Shown here: positions 18,196-26,538 of the stretch, one piece after another
How positions within the stretch are numbered: position 1 is the first letter of the stretch
Layout: each line of letters starts with the position of its first letter
NCBI RefSeq assembly: GCF_002211445.1
Contig: NZ_LSTO01000001.1
Span: 2,880,829 to 2,944,828 of the forward strand
Direction: 5' to 3'
DNA length: 64,000 bases
Source: Noviherbaspirillum denitrificans
GTDB taxonomy: Bacteria > Pseudomonadota > Gammaproteobacteria > Burkholderiales > Burkholderiaceae_D
The notes under the pieces: model-generated
What the model was told of the DNA's origin: nothing
The model's input: only the letters and a program-made list of their open reading frames with translations
Database searches by the model: none
Translations under genes and position numbers: made by a program

Positions 18196-19968
18196 TCATT
18201 CTAGAGTGGACGCAGGTAACGTGAACTGGAGCACAGTGCCCTTTCCCTCGGTCGTCACAATCGACATTTCCCCTCCCATGGCAGTTATTCGTTCGCGGAT
18301 TCCGATTAGGCCAAATGATCTCGGCTTGCGCCTGTCGATAGGGAAATGACCATGGCCGTCGTCGGAAACCTCGATGCGCAATTTGGATTCCCCATGCTGA
18401 ATACGCACGACGCACGTCGTTGCCTCGGCGTGGCGGATAACGTTCGTCATCGCCTCCTGGATCGCGCGAAACAGGGAGATCGCGTCATCTTCCTTCAGTC
18501 CAAGAAAGGCGTTTTCGTCCTGGCATTCAAGGGTGAAGTGCACCTTTCCGAGTTTGTTCATGTGGCGAGTTAGCCAGTGCAGTGCGTCGAAGACACCCAG
18601 GTCGAGCACGCTGGGACGAAGGTGATTGATGATCTCACGTACCGACTTGATGGTTGCGTCGATATGCTTGAGGGCGAGATCCATTCTTGCTTCGCCATCC
18701 GGGAATTTCTCGCCGATGTCATGGGCTAACGCGCCGACATCCATGCGCAAGACCAGGAGGTTCTGACCCAGGTCGTCGTGTATTTCCCGTGCAATATGCT
18801 TGCGTTCGTCTTCCCGGACGCGCAGCTGATGGGTCGCGAGTTGGCGAAGCTCCGATTCTGAGTTGCGAAGTGCAGTTTCCGCGCGTTGACGCAGGGCGCC
18901 ATCACGCTTGAGTGCTTCAACGGCTAATCTCAGGGCAGTCGCACGGTGCAGCATGTGATGGATAAATGCCACAAGCATGCCCGTCAGGATAAACCCGAAC
19001 ACATAAGTGAGCCGGGATACGGGGGCCGCATCCATCCACTCCTTCGGCGCCGACACCACAACAGTCCAAGGTACCCCGCCGACGTCAATGTGGTGCCTGA
19101 TGTCGCGACTGCCGTCATGATCGTCGCCCGGGCGCGTTTCCTCGGCCGGGCGAGGGAAAATCCGGTTACCCTGATCGGGCCTGTCTCCAGAGTAAATCTG
19201 CACCAAGAATGTTTCGTCGCCCAGAAATCCGCCTTGCTCCATGATGCGGTGCGCGAGGTCCGATGCGTTGAACGCTGCGACAGTGAAGCCGCGAACGTCC
19301 GGTTCGGCATGGCCGTATCGCTGCGCATCCGGCGGAGGGCGTCGAACAACAGGTTTCAACAACATGAAGCCCAGGTGGCGGCCATTTTCCTTGACCAGGG
19401 GTATGAGTCGGGTTGACGCGATAGTGCCGGTCGCGCGCGAACGCAATGCCGCTTCTTCCATTTCCGGGATAGACGAGGCATCGATTCCAAGCACCTGCTC
19501 ATTACCATGCTGCGGCGATATGTAATGGACGACGCGGTACCGGCTCTTTTCAATGGCGGGTACGCGCTTGCCATCGCGCGCATCGGTAATGATGAAATCG
19601 CCGAAGGTCCGTCTCATGGAGGTCTCGTAGGACTTTCTCGACGACCCGGAGAGGTAGCGCTGATAGGCAAACGATAGGACGTATGGATATTTGTCGAGGA
19701 TTGGCTGCGTGAAGACCGAAAACTGTTCCCTGCTCACGTCAGCGAGGGTGGCAAAGAGTTGATTGACGGTATCGAGGGCGTGCATGGCGTTCTCGATGCC
19801 GTGTACAAAAGCGTCGACTCGCTCTCTAGCCTCTTGTTTGAGGATGATTTCACGTTCGCGTTGCTCGGCGTTTGAAATCCATTCGCCGAGCACGAGCGTC
19901 ACACAGATGCCAGCGAACAGCGCGCCCAATGAGTACGCACGAATCAGCCTCAGCCGGTTTGGCTCCAT
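18196..19968 (-). CDS. Sensor histidine kinase, CHASE domain, NarL-type (HisKA_3)
   Basis: The 590-residue inner-membrane kinase has one N-terminal membrane helix (about 9-29) and an extracytoplasmic region of about 290 residues. That region has CHASE-domain features, such as YPYVLSFAYQRYL, GIDASSIPEMEEAALRSRATG and LLKPV. A second helix lies near 325-345 (LTYVFGFILTGMLVAFIHHM), then a coiled coil. The HisKA_3 dimerisation domain has EDERKHIAREIHDDLGQNL near 385-403 with the phospho-accepting His. The HATPase domain has EAMTNVIRHAEATTC (N box) and VSDDGHGHFP (G box). NarL-type kinases signal to LuxR-type response regulators, but none is adjacent, so this is an orphan kinase. It is divergent from a c-di-GMP gene. 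Confidence 0.92.
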   Translation of the reverse strand: MEPNRLRLIRAYSLGALFAGICVTLVLGEWISNAEQREREIILKQEARERVDAFVHGIENAMHALDTVNQLFATLADVSREQFSVFTQPILDKYPYVLSFAYQRYLSGSSRKSYETSMRRTFGDFIITDARDGKRVPAIEKSRYRVVHYISPQHGNEQVLGIDASSIPEMEEAALRSRATGTIASTRLIPLVKENGRHLGFMLLKPVVRRPPPDAQRYGHAEPDVRGFTVAAFNASDLAHRIMEQGGFLGDETFLVQIYSGDRPDQGNRIFPRPAEETRPGDDHDGSRDIRHHIDVGGVPWTVVVSAPKEWMDAAPVSRLTYVFGFILTGMLVAFIHHMLHRATALRLAVEALKRDGALRQRAETALRNSESELRQLATHQLRVREDERKHIAREIHDDLGQNLLVLRMDVGALAHDIGEKFPDGEARMDLALKHIDATIKSVREIINHLRPSVLDLGVFDALHWLTRHMNKLGKVHFTLECQDENAFLGLKEDDAISLFRAIQEAMTNVIRHAEATTCVVRIQHGESKLRIEVSDDGHGHFPIDRRKPRSFGLIGIRERITAMGGEMSIVTTEGKGTVLQFTLPASTLE

Positions 19969-20425
19969 TACAACGCCCCCATCTTGATCAATCCGCCTTT
20001 ATCGCGATTATGCTGGGTTGCCTAAATGGAAATGGCAATGATCTAGCTCAATTTTTGACGGATGTAACGCCGCCCCTGGATGTTGAAAAATATCCAACAG
20101 ATGGGGCCCGCTGAGCCGACGTGTGCGGGGAGCAGCGCCAGTTGTAGGGTCACATTCTGGGGATTGGATGAAGCAGCAGCGGTGAATCTGGATCCTTTCG
20201 CTAGCTCGATCATCGGACGGTTGTGACAGACGGCTTCACCGATGGCGCGAACCTTCCCGAAGCTTGTCCAGGTGCCTGGACCCGTGGCGCTGGAGCGGCG
20301 TGCGTTGGTCCGACGAGATCGACTCGATAATCTTCCGAGAACCGCCGCCTCTTGACGGAATCGAATATTGGCCCCCTCCTGAATGGCGTCAGTCTTGCGC
20401 CATCGTCAAGCAATAACCAACCTAC
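19969..20425. other. Divergent intergenic region, no gene recognised
   Basis: This 457-base gap lies between the histidine kinase start and the GGDEF-EAL start and must carry both promoters. Short reading frames in it do not resemble known proteins. I see no clear operator or repeat. Confidence 0.5.
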
Positions 20426-22531
20426 ATGCAAAAGAGCACGTCTTCTCAGGCAAAGCGCGAAAGTCACAGCTACACACGCCTGCACGCCATTCTCGACAGC
20501 CTGAATGAAGGCGTGCTGATGATCGACAAGGACGGCCGGGTGGTCGAAGCAAACCAGGCAGCACTGGATTTTCTCAGTGTAACTGGAAAGGAAGAAATCG
20601 ATCTCTCGAAAGGCGGACTAGAAGCCACCTTCGACGTTTCCACGCTGGAAGGAAAACCGGTACCGGTTGAAGCGTGGCCGGTATGGCGGGTCATGCAGGG
20701 GGAGAATGTGTTCGAAACCGTACTTCGCGTCAGAAACAGACGGACGGGACGGCAATGGATTTCCAGCCACAGCGGACGGAAACTCCTATTTCCAGAAACT
20801 GATGAGATGTTTGCCGTGTTGTCGATTCGGGACATCACACGCAGCAAGACCGCCGAGATTCAGGTGCAGTCGATGGAAACACGGCTTAAATCCGCGTTCG
20901 ACAGTTTCACCGATGAGGTCGTAATTATGGATCGCCACCTCAAGCCCACTTATGTCAACGCCGCAGGCCGGCGCTGCGCAGCCTCACTAGTGGGAGACAG
21001 GGAGCACACCTTTTGGCATTCGGCCGCCCGGGAAGCAGTGGAGAGCGCCACGTCTGTCATTACGGACGTCCGGCATGCCACTGACGCGGGAGTCCGTGAC
21101 TATGTCATCAGCGCGATGCCGCTATTCGACGCCGCTGGCGCCGTTGACGAAGTTGTTGTCCTGCTTCACGATGCGACGGAGCGGAACCAGGCTGCGGAGA
21201 GCGTGAGACAGGCAGCGCTGCACGATACATTAACGGGACTTCCGAATCGCGTCTTGCTGTCCGAAATTGCCAAGCGCATGCTTGCCGAGGCAAAACGTTC
21301 ACACCAGCGCATCGCGGTGCTGCTTATTGATCTGGACCGCTTCAAGACGGTCAACGATGTCTACGGGAACGAGGCGGGGGACAAGCTCTTGCGCGAGTTG
21401 GCCAAGCGCATTCGCTTTCGCATGCGCAGCCAAGATCTGATCACGCGCTTCGGCGGCGACGAATTCGTCATTCTGTTGCCGCTGGTGAATGAGCATCACC
21501 TCCCGCATACGGTGGCTGCCGACCTGATCCATCTCATCGGACAACCCGTCCAGGTGGATGGAGGGCAGCTGACGGTGGAAGCCTGCGTCGGCATTAGCCT
21601 GTTTCCCAACGACGGAGAAACGCTCAACGAACTGCTGCGCCAGGCAGACGCGGCGATGGATGCCGCCAAGGAATCGGGGAGAAACAGCTATCGGTTCTAT
21701 ACAGAAGAACTGGCGCATCAATCGATCACGCAATCGCGCGTGGAAAACGAGCTGAGACGGGCGCTTGGGCAGGGCGAGCTCAGCCTCGCGTATCAGCCGA
21801 TCATCGAGATCCATTCGGGAAAGGTGTTATGCGCAGAAGCCCTTATCCGCTGGGAAAACGGCCGCGTCAGTCCGGACGTTTTCGTGCCGATTGCGGAAAT
21901 ATCCGGGCTGGTCGGCAGAATGACCGACTGGGTGTTGGATGAAATTTGCCGCGAGCAGCGTCGTTGGCGACAGCTGGGGATTCCGCTGATTCCGATTTCC
22001 ATCAATGTCTCACCGGTGCAATTCAAGCTGCGGGGCTTTGTCGATGACATAGAGAGGCGGCTGCGTGAAAAGCAGTTTACCGCCGAGGCATTGCAAATCG
22101 AGCTGACGGAAACGGCGGTGATGGATAACGTCGACCATTCGATACACATTATCAAGCGGCTGCGCGGGCTGGGCATCAAGATTGCACTCGACGATTTTGG
22201 AAAAGGCTACTCCAGCCTCAGCTATCTCAGCCGTCTTCCGATCGACAAGATCAAGATCGACAAAGAGTTCATTCTCGGATTCGATCAGAGTGCGACGAAT
22301 CGCGCGATTACCGACGCCGTGATTGCGCTGGGCACCGCGTTGCAGCTCGAGGTCGTTGCCGAAGGCATCGAGTCGCGCGAAGCCTTGGACTATGTGCGGG
22401 AACAGGGATGCAGACAGGCACAGGGTTTCTACCTGTGCAAACCGGTTCCCGGTAAGACCTTTGCTGCGCTCTTCGGCGACGGGACCGCTTCCAGCGTGGT
22501 TCTTTATCCGGAGGACAGAATGAAACGATGA
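20426..22531 (+). CDS. PAS-GGDEF-EAL cyclic-di-GMP signalling protein
   Basis: The 701-residue cytoplasmic protein has two PAS sensor domains (about 15-125 and 150-255), then a GGDEF domain and an EAL domain. The diguanylate cyclase motif is intact (RFGGDEFVILLP, about 341-352). The phosphodiesterase keeps its main catalytic segments: AEALIRWE (about 469), ELTETAVMDN, LDDFGKGYSSLSYLSRLP, KIDKEFI and VVAEGIES. Both activities are therefore possible in principle. No membrane segment is seen, so the signal is probably cytosolic or redox-linked through the PAS domains. The ATG at 20426 lacks a good ribosome binding site. It converges on another PAS-GGDEF-EAL gene, with a fucosyltransferase remnant between them. 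Confidence 0.93.
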   Translation: MQKSTSSQAKRESHSYTRLHAILDSLNEGVLMIDKDGRVVEANQAALDFLSVTGKEEIDLSKGGLEATFDVSTLEGKPVPVEAWPVWRVMQGENVFETVLRVRNRRTGRQWISSHSGRKLLFPETDEMFAVLSIRDITRSKTAEIQVQSMETRLKSAFDSFTDEVVIMDRHLKPTYVNAAGRRCAASLVGDREHTFWHSAAREAVESATSVITDVRHATDAGVRDYVISAMPLFDAAGAVDEVVVLLHDATERNQAAESVRQAALHDTLTGLPNRVLLSEIAKRMLAEAKRSHQRIAVLLIDLDRFKTVNDVYGNEAGDKLLRELAKRIRFRMRSQDLITRFGGDEFVILLPLVNEHHLPHTVAADLIHLIGQPVQVDGGQLTVEACVGISLFPNDGETLNELLRQADAAMDAAKESGRNSYRFYTEELAHQSITQSRVENELRRALGQGELSLAYQPIIEIHSGKVLCAEALIRWENGRVSPDVFVPIAEISGLVGRMTDWVLDEICREQRRWRQLGIPLIPISINVSPVQFKLRGFVDDIERRLREKQFTAEALQIELTETAVMDNVDHSIHIIKRLRGLGIKIALDDFGKGYSSLSYLSRLPIDKIKIDKEFILGFDQSATNRAITDAVIALGTALQLEVVAEGIESREALDYVREQGCRQAQGFYLCKPVPGKTFAALFGDGTASSVVLYPEDRMKR

Positions 22532-22559
22532 CCTGCGTGCGCTTCTGTTACCCGTAGGT

Positions 22560-23025
22560 GACGAATCGACGACAACCCATCCCGGCGGAAAGAAATCCTG
22601 TGGATGATCGCGCTGGGGCAGGGCATTCATGCAACCGGTGCGCACCGTGATCTTATCCGGATTTCTGTTCGGGTAGACGGCCCACCAGCTGAATGAGCTG
22701 AAGCCGGCGGTATGTTGTGCAGGCAGTGACGCATCAGGTGCAAGTCTTCGTATCCCTGCTCAGGGCCATTGCGATCCACATAGATGGCGGTGCCGTCGGT
22801 CACCACGTCCTGTTTTATCCAGGGGATGTCATCTGATAAAACGTAGAGGTGTGAGTGGGCGGCGCGGGCGCGAATGCAGTCAATGGCATTGCGGTAGTAG
22901 CGGTTCGTCACGACGCCTGCGTTCCAGCCTCGATACTCCGGATTCATAACCGCATCGCCGCCCCGGAATTGGATGCTGATGGCGTTCGTTGCGTCAAGCT
23001 GTTTGCGCATCTGCAAAATAATCAC
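22560..23025 (-). pseudogene. Fucosyltransferase (GT11) remnant, truncated and frameshifted
   Basis: Reading the minus strand, 23025 to about 22715 encodes DATNAISIQFRGGDAV, then NPEYRGW, YYRNAIDCI, HLYVLSDDIPWIKQDV and YEDLHLMRHCLHNI. These line up in order with the conserved C-terminal half of family 11 alpha-1,2-fucosyltransferases (H-x-RRGDY, SDD-x-W, YVDxN, D-x-x-LMSxCKHNI). After a frameshift near 22710-22715 the other frame continues with SSFSWWAVYPNRNPDKI, the next family motif. The first 140 or so codons are absent, and the RRGD motif is changed to RGGD. The gene is therefore 5'-truncated, frameshifted and without its natural stop, between two c-di-GMP genes. The family call rests on motif order recognised by eye. 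Confidence 0.8.
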
Positions 23026-23044
23026 GCGTTGGTTCTACCTTCTG

Positions 23045-26000
23045 CTATTGACGCCATTGATGCTCATGACTCTTGCCGAGCACCTGCAAGAGCATGGGTT
23101 CCACGGAGCCCTTCATGAGGAATTGCTCGCATTCCTGGGCAGACAGTGGAGAGAAGAACAGAAAGCCCTGGGCTTCGTCGCAGCCTTGGTCGACAACGAA
23201 TTTCAACTGCTCCTGCGTTTCGACACCTTCGGCCACGACCGTGAGGCCGAGGCTGTGACCCATCGCGATGATCGCCGAGGCAATGGCGGTACTGTCGGGG
23301 CCGTCAGGGATCTCTTCGATGAATGAACGATCGATTTTCAGCGTGTCCACCGGGAGCTGCTTGAGCGAGCTGAGGGAAGAATATCCAGTGCCGAAGTCAT
23401 CGATGGCAATCGTGAAACCGATCGCCTTCAGTTGCCGAAGCGCCTCCGCAATGCTCGGCTCGGACTGTAGCGTCGTTTCAGTGACTTCAACATCCACACC
23501 GAATCCGTCGAAGGGCGAGCACGCCGCCAATTTCTTCCGGATGTTCTCGACATAGTGCGGATTCCTAAACTGGCGCGCGGAGACATTGACGGCAATCCGC
23601 ACCGGCGGTACCTGGCGGTCTTTCCATTCACGGATCTGGTTGCATACCGCATCGAAAATCCAGTCGCCGATCCGGTCGATCAACGACGTTTCTTCCGCCA
23701 CATGGATAAAACTGTCGGGCGACCGCATGCCTTGCGAAGGAGGATGCCATCGAACCAGGGCTTCGACGCCGGCGATGCGGCCGGTCGAAAGTTCGATCTT
23801 CGGCTGGTAGAGAACGACGAGCTGATTCGACTGGATGGCATTGCGCAGGCCGCGGTCGATGGCAAGCAGCTCCGAGGCCGCGGTCGTCATCTCCGGTCTG
23901 TAGAATTCGTACGCGTTTCTTCCCTTGTTCTTGGCGCCATACATGGCCGTGTCGGCCACCTTGGCCAGGGTCTCTGCGTCTTCTGCATCATCCGGGAATA
24001 TGGCGATGCCGACGCTCGCCGAGATGGTAATCTCCTGGCCGGCTATCTTCATCGGCTGCGATACGAGGTGCACCACCTTCTCAGCCATCAGCGCCGCGTC
24101 CGCCGGTTCCGCTACCTGGGGTAGTATGATCGCGAACTCGTCCCCTCCCAGTCGGGCAATCGTGTTTTCCGCGCGCCCGCTTGTATTTAACCGGGCGGCA
24201 ATGGCTTGCAGCAGTTCGTCGCCGGCGGAATGGCCGAGCGTGTCGTTCACTAGTTTGAACCGGTCGAGATCAAGCATCAGAAGAGCACCTCGCAGGGCGT
24301 GCCGCCGCGCGTACGCGAGCGCCTGCGAGAGGCGGTCGTTGTACAACAAACGATTGGGCAGCCCGGTCAGCGCATCCTGGTATGCAAGACGCGTCAGCTT
24401 TTCTTCGGTTTCCTTGATGGTTGTGATGTCCGAGAAGACCGATATGTGTTCCGTGACTTTCCCGCTTTCATCCTTGACGGCGGTAATTGATTCCCATGCC
24501 GGAAACATCTCGCCAGATTTTTTCGTGTCCCATATTTCTCCTTGCCAGAAGCCGTGTTCTTCGATGGCATTCCAGAGATGGCGATAGAAGGCTTCATCCT
24601 GGCGACCCGATTTGAGGAGGCGCGGGTTCTTGCCAATGACGTCCTCAGGTGTATAGCCGGTGATCCGAGTGAATGCTTTGTTTACCGCGACGATCGTGTT
24701 GTCCGCATCGGTGATCAGGATGGCTTCATTCGTATGCTCGAACACCGCCGCAGCCTGCCTCAGCTTGGCGCGCGCTTCCCGCATCTCGGTGATGTCGAAG
24801 AGCGTCGTACGGCTGGATAGCACATTTCCCTGGGCGTCGAAGATGCCGGCGGCGCTGACTAGCACTGGCAGGATCGTGCCATCCTTGCGCAAGAACTCGA
24901 ATTCGACGTCGTGCACGCGCCCGCGGCGAAGGAATTCTGGATAGCCTTCCCGGAACTTCGCCTGGCTCTGCTCCGTCAGCAGGTCTGTCACGTTTTTCCT
25001 GCCCACCAGTTCTTCGCGGGTATAGCCGAGCCAGTCCAGTTCGGTCTGGTTGATTTGAACGATCACCCCGTCCCGGTCCAGTGAATGATAACCGCACGGT
25101 GCATTGTCGTAGAGATCCCTGACCTCTTCGGCATAGCGGGCAATCGCCTGGTGGGCGCGCCGGCGTTCGCTGATGTCGCGGACGCTGGCCATCCACCTCC
25201 CGTCGGGCAGCATGCGCGTGCTAAGTTCGACGGGAAGAAATGTGCCGTCCTTGCGTTTTAGCTCCCACTCTGTGACCTCGGAATGTGATAAGTCCTGTTG
25301 CAGGTACGACATTGACTTCGCAAAACGGTCCGCTTCGCTCGATGAAATCAAGTCGACGATCCGTCGTCCTTTCAGCTCTTCGTGCGTGTAGCCGAGCATC
25401 GTGCAGGCGCTCCGGTTGGCATCGGTATAGACGCCATCCCTGTTAGCAATGATGATACCGTCGCTCGCATGCTCGAACAGTGTCCGGAAGCGCTGCTCGC
25501 TATCCTCCAGGGCGCGTTCTGCCTTTCTGCGCAGGCCGATATCCTGCACCACGCCGATGATGACGTGCGGCTGTCCGTGTTCGCCCCGACTCAATACCTC
25601 TCCGCTCGCATGAATGAGTTTTTGTTTTCCATCGGGAAGAACAATCCGATACTCAACCTGATAGCCCCTGTTACCAGAGAAGAGCGACTCGATAGCCCTT
25701 TCGACAGGCGGCCTGTCCTCCGCAAGAATGCGGTCGAGGAAGTACTCGATCGGCACCGGCTGCTGAGTCGGCTTCAATCCGAACAGGCGAAAGGTATCTT
25801 CGGATGCCGTGGTCTCGCCGGTCCGGTTGTCCCATCGCCAAGTGCCGGAAAGCGCCATCCTTTCGGCCTCCGCGAGGTTGCTCGCAATGCGGCTCAGCGA
25901 TTCCTGGGTTGTCTTGCGTTCTGTAATGTCCTCTATCGTCGCCAGCAGGCACGTTTGGTGTCCGCCCTCGCGCGGCGCCACGGCAAGGTCCAGGTCGACC

Positions 26001-26398
26001 CAGATGATCTTTCCGTCATTGCGTACATAGCGCTTTTCGCCATGGAAGGAAGGCAATTTTCCGTCGAGGAGCTGCATCATGATGTTCCGGTCGGCTTCAC
26101 GATCTTCCGGATCGAGAATGTCGAGGTAAGCTAGCGCCAGCAATTCCTCATGTCGGTAGCCGAGAAGCCTGCAAAAGACACTATTCGCTTCGGAGAATGT
26201 TCCATCGGCTGTGATCTCCGCCAGTCCAATCGACACGCCATTGAACACCGAACGCAGGCGCTGCTCGTTCCGCAGCAGGGCAGATTCATTCTGGCGGCTG
26301 CGTTCAAGCTGTTGGCGCATACGTTCCATTGCGCGCGTCAAGCGATTCACGCGCGCCTGGAGCCGCTTCGCTTGGTAGTGGTCGTGCTTCGTGGCCAT
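23045..26398 (-). CDS. Multi-PAS GGDEF-EAL cyclic-di-GMP signalling protein
   Basis: The 1117-residue protein has an N-terminal coiled coil (about 8-45) and then five PAS/PAC modules (about 50-680), recognisable from repeats such as GYRHEELLALAYLDILDPED, GYTHEELKGRRIVDLI, GYTREELVGRKNVTDLL and GYTPEDVIGKNPRLLKSG. A GGDEF domain (RLGGDEFAIILPQ near 750) and an EAL domain (GVEALVRWHPPSQG near 875, EVTETTLQSE, IDDFGTGYSSLSSLKQLP) follow, all with intact catalytic motifs. No membrane segment is present. The ATG at 26398 is chosen because GGGAG lies at proper distance; an upstream in-frame start at 26431 lacks such a signal. Many PAS domains suggest that it integrates redox, light or ligand cues. 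Confidence 0.93.
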   Translation of the reverse strand: MATKHDHYQAKRLQARVNRLTRAMERMRQQLERSRQNESALLRNEQRLRSVFNGVSIGLAEITADGTFSEANSVFCRLLGYRHEELLALAYLDILDPEDREADRNIMMQLLDGKLPSFHGEKRYVRNDGKIIWVDLDLAVAPREGGHQTCLLATIEDITERKTTQESLSRIASNLAEAERMALSGTWRWDNRTGETTASEDTFRLFGLKPTQQPVPIEYFLDRILAEDRPPVERAIESLFSGNRGYQVEYRIVLPDGKQKLIHASGEVLSRGEHGQPHVIIGVVQDIGLRRKAERALEDSEQRFRTLFEHASDGIIIANRDGVYTDANRSACTMLGYTHEELKGRRIVDLISSSEADRFAKSMSYLQQDLSHSEVTEWELKRKDGTFLPVELSTRMLPDGRWMASVRDISERRRAHQAIARYAEEVRDLYDNAPCGYHSLDRDGVIVQINQTELDWLGYTREELVGRKNVTDLLTEQSQAKFREGYPEFLRRGRVHDVEFEFLRKDGTILPVLVSAAGIFDAQGNVLSSRTTLFDITEMREARAKLRQAAAVFEHTNEAILITDADNTIVAVNKAFTRITGYTPEDVIGKNPRLLKSGRQDEAFYRHLWNAIEEHGFWQGEIWDTKKSGEMFPAWESITAVKDESGKVTEHISVFSDITTIKETEEKLTRLAYQDALTGLPNRLLYNDRLSQALAYARRHALRGALLMLDLDRFKLVNDTLGHSAGDELLQAIAARLNTSGRAENTIARLGGDEFAIILPQVAEPADAALMAEKVVHLVSQPMKIAGQEITISASVGIAIFPDDAEDAETLAKVADTAMYGAKNKGRNAYEFYRPEMTTAASELLAIDRGLRNAIQSNQLVVLYQPKIELSTGRIAGVEALVRWHPPSQGMRSPDSFIHVAEETSLIDRIGDWIFDAVCNQIREWKDRQVPPVRIAVNVSARQFRNPHYVENIRKKLAACSPFDGFGVDVEVTETTLQSEPSIAEALRQLKAIGFTIAIDDFGTGYSSLSSLKQLPVDTLKIDRSFIEEIPDGPDSTAIASAIIAMGHSLGLTVVAEGVETQEQLKFVVDQGCDEAQGFLFFSPLSAQECEQFLMKGSVEPMLLQVLGKSHEHQWRQ

Positions 26399-26538
26399 CG
26401 TCAATTTCTCCCTTCGCAGGATTGCCGCCACTCATCCACGGTGCATCCAGCGCCATCGTCGCAAGCGTGGCGAAAGCCGGATTGACGAAGGTCAGGACAA
26501 TCGTGCTTCCTTGGCATTCACGATGGCTTGCATCCGCT

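Noticed and set aside
19980-20000. A TTGATCAA sequence upstream of the histidine kinase as an FNR box
   Set aside because: The two half-sites abut with no 6-base spacer, so it is not an FNR-type operator.
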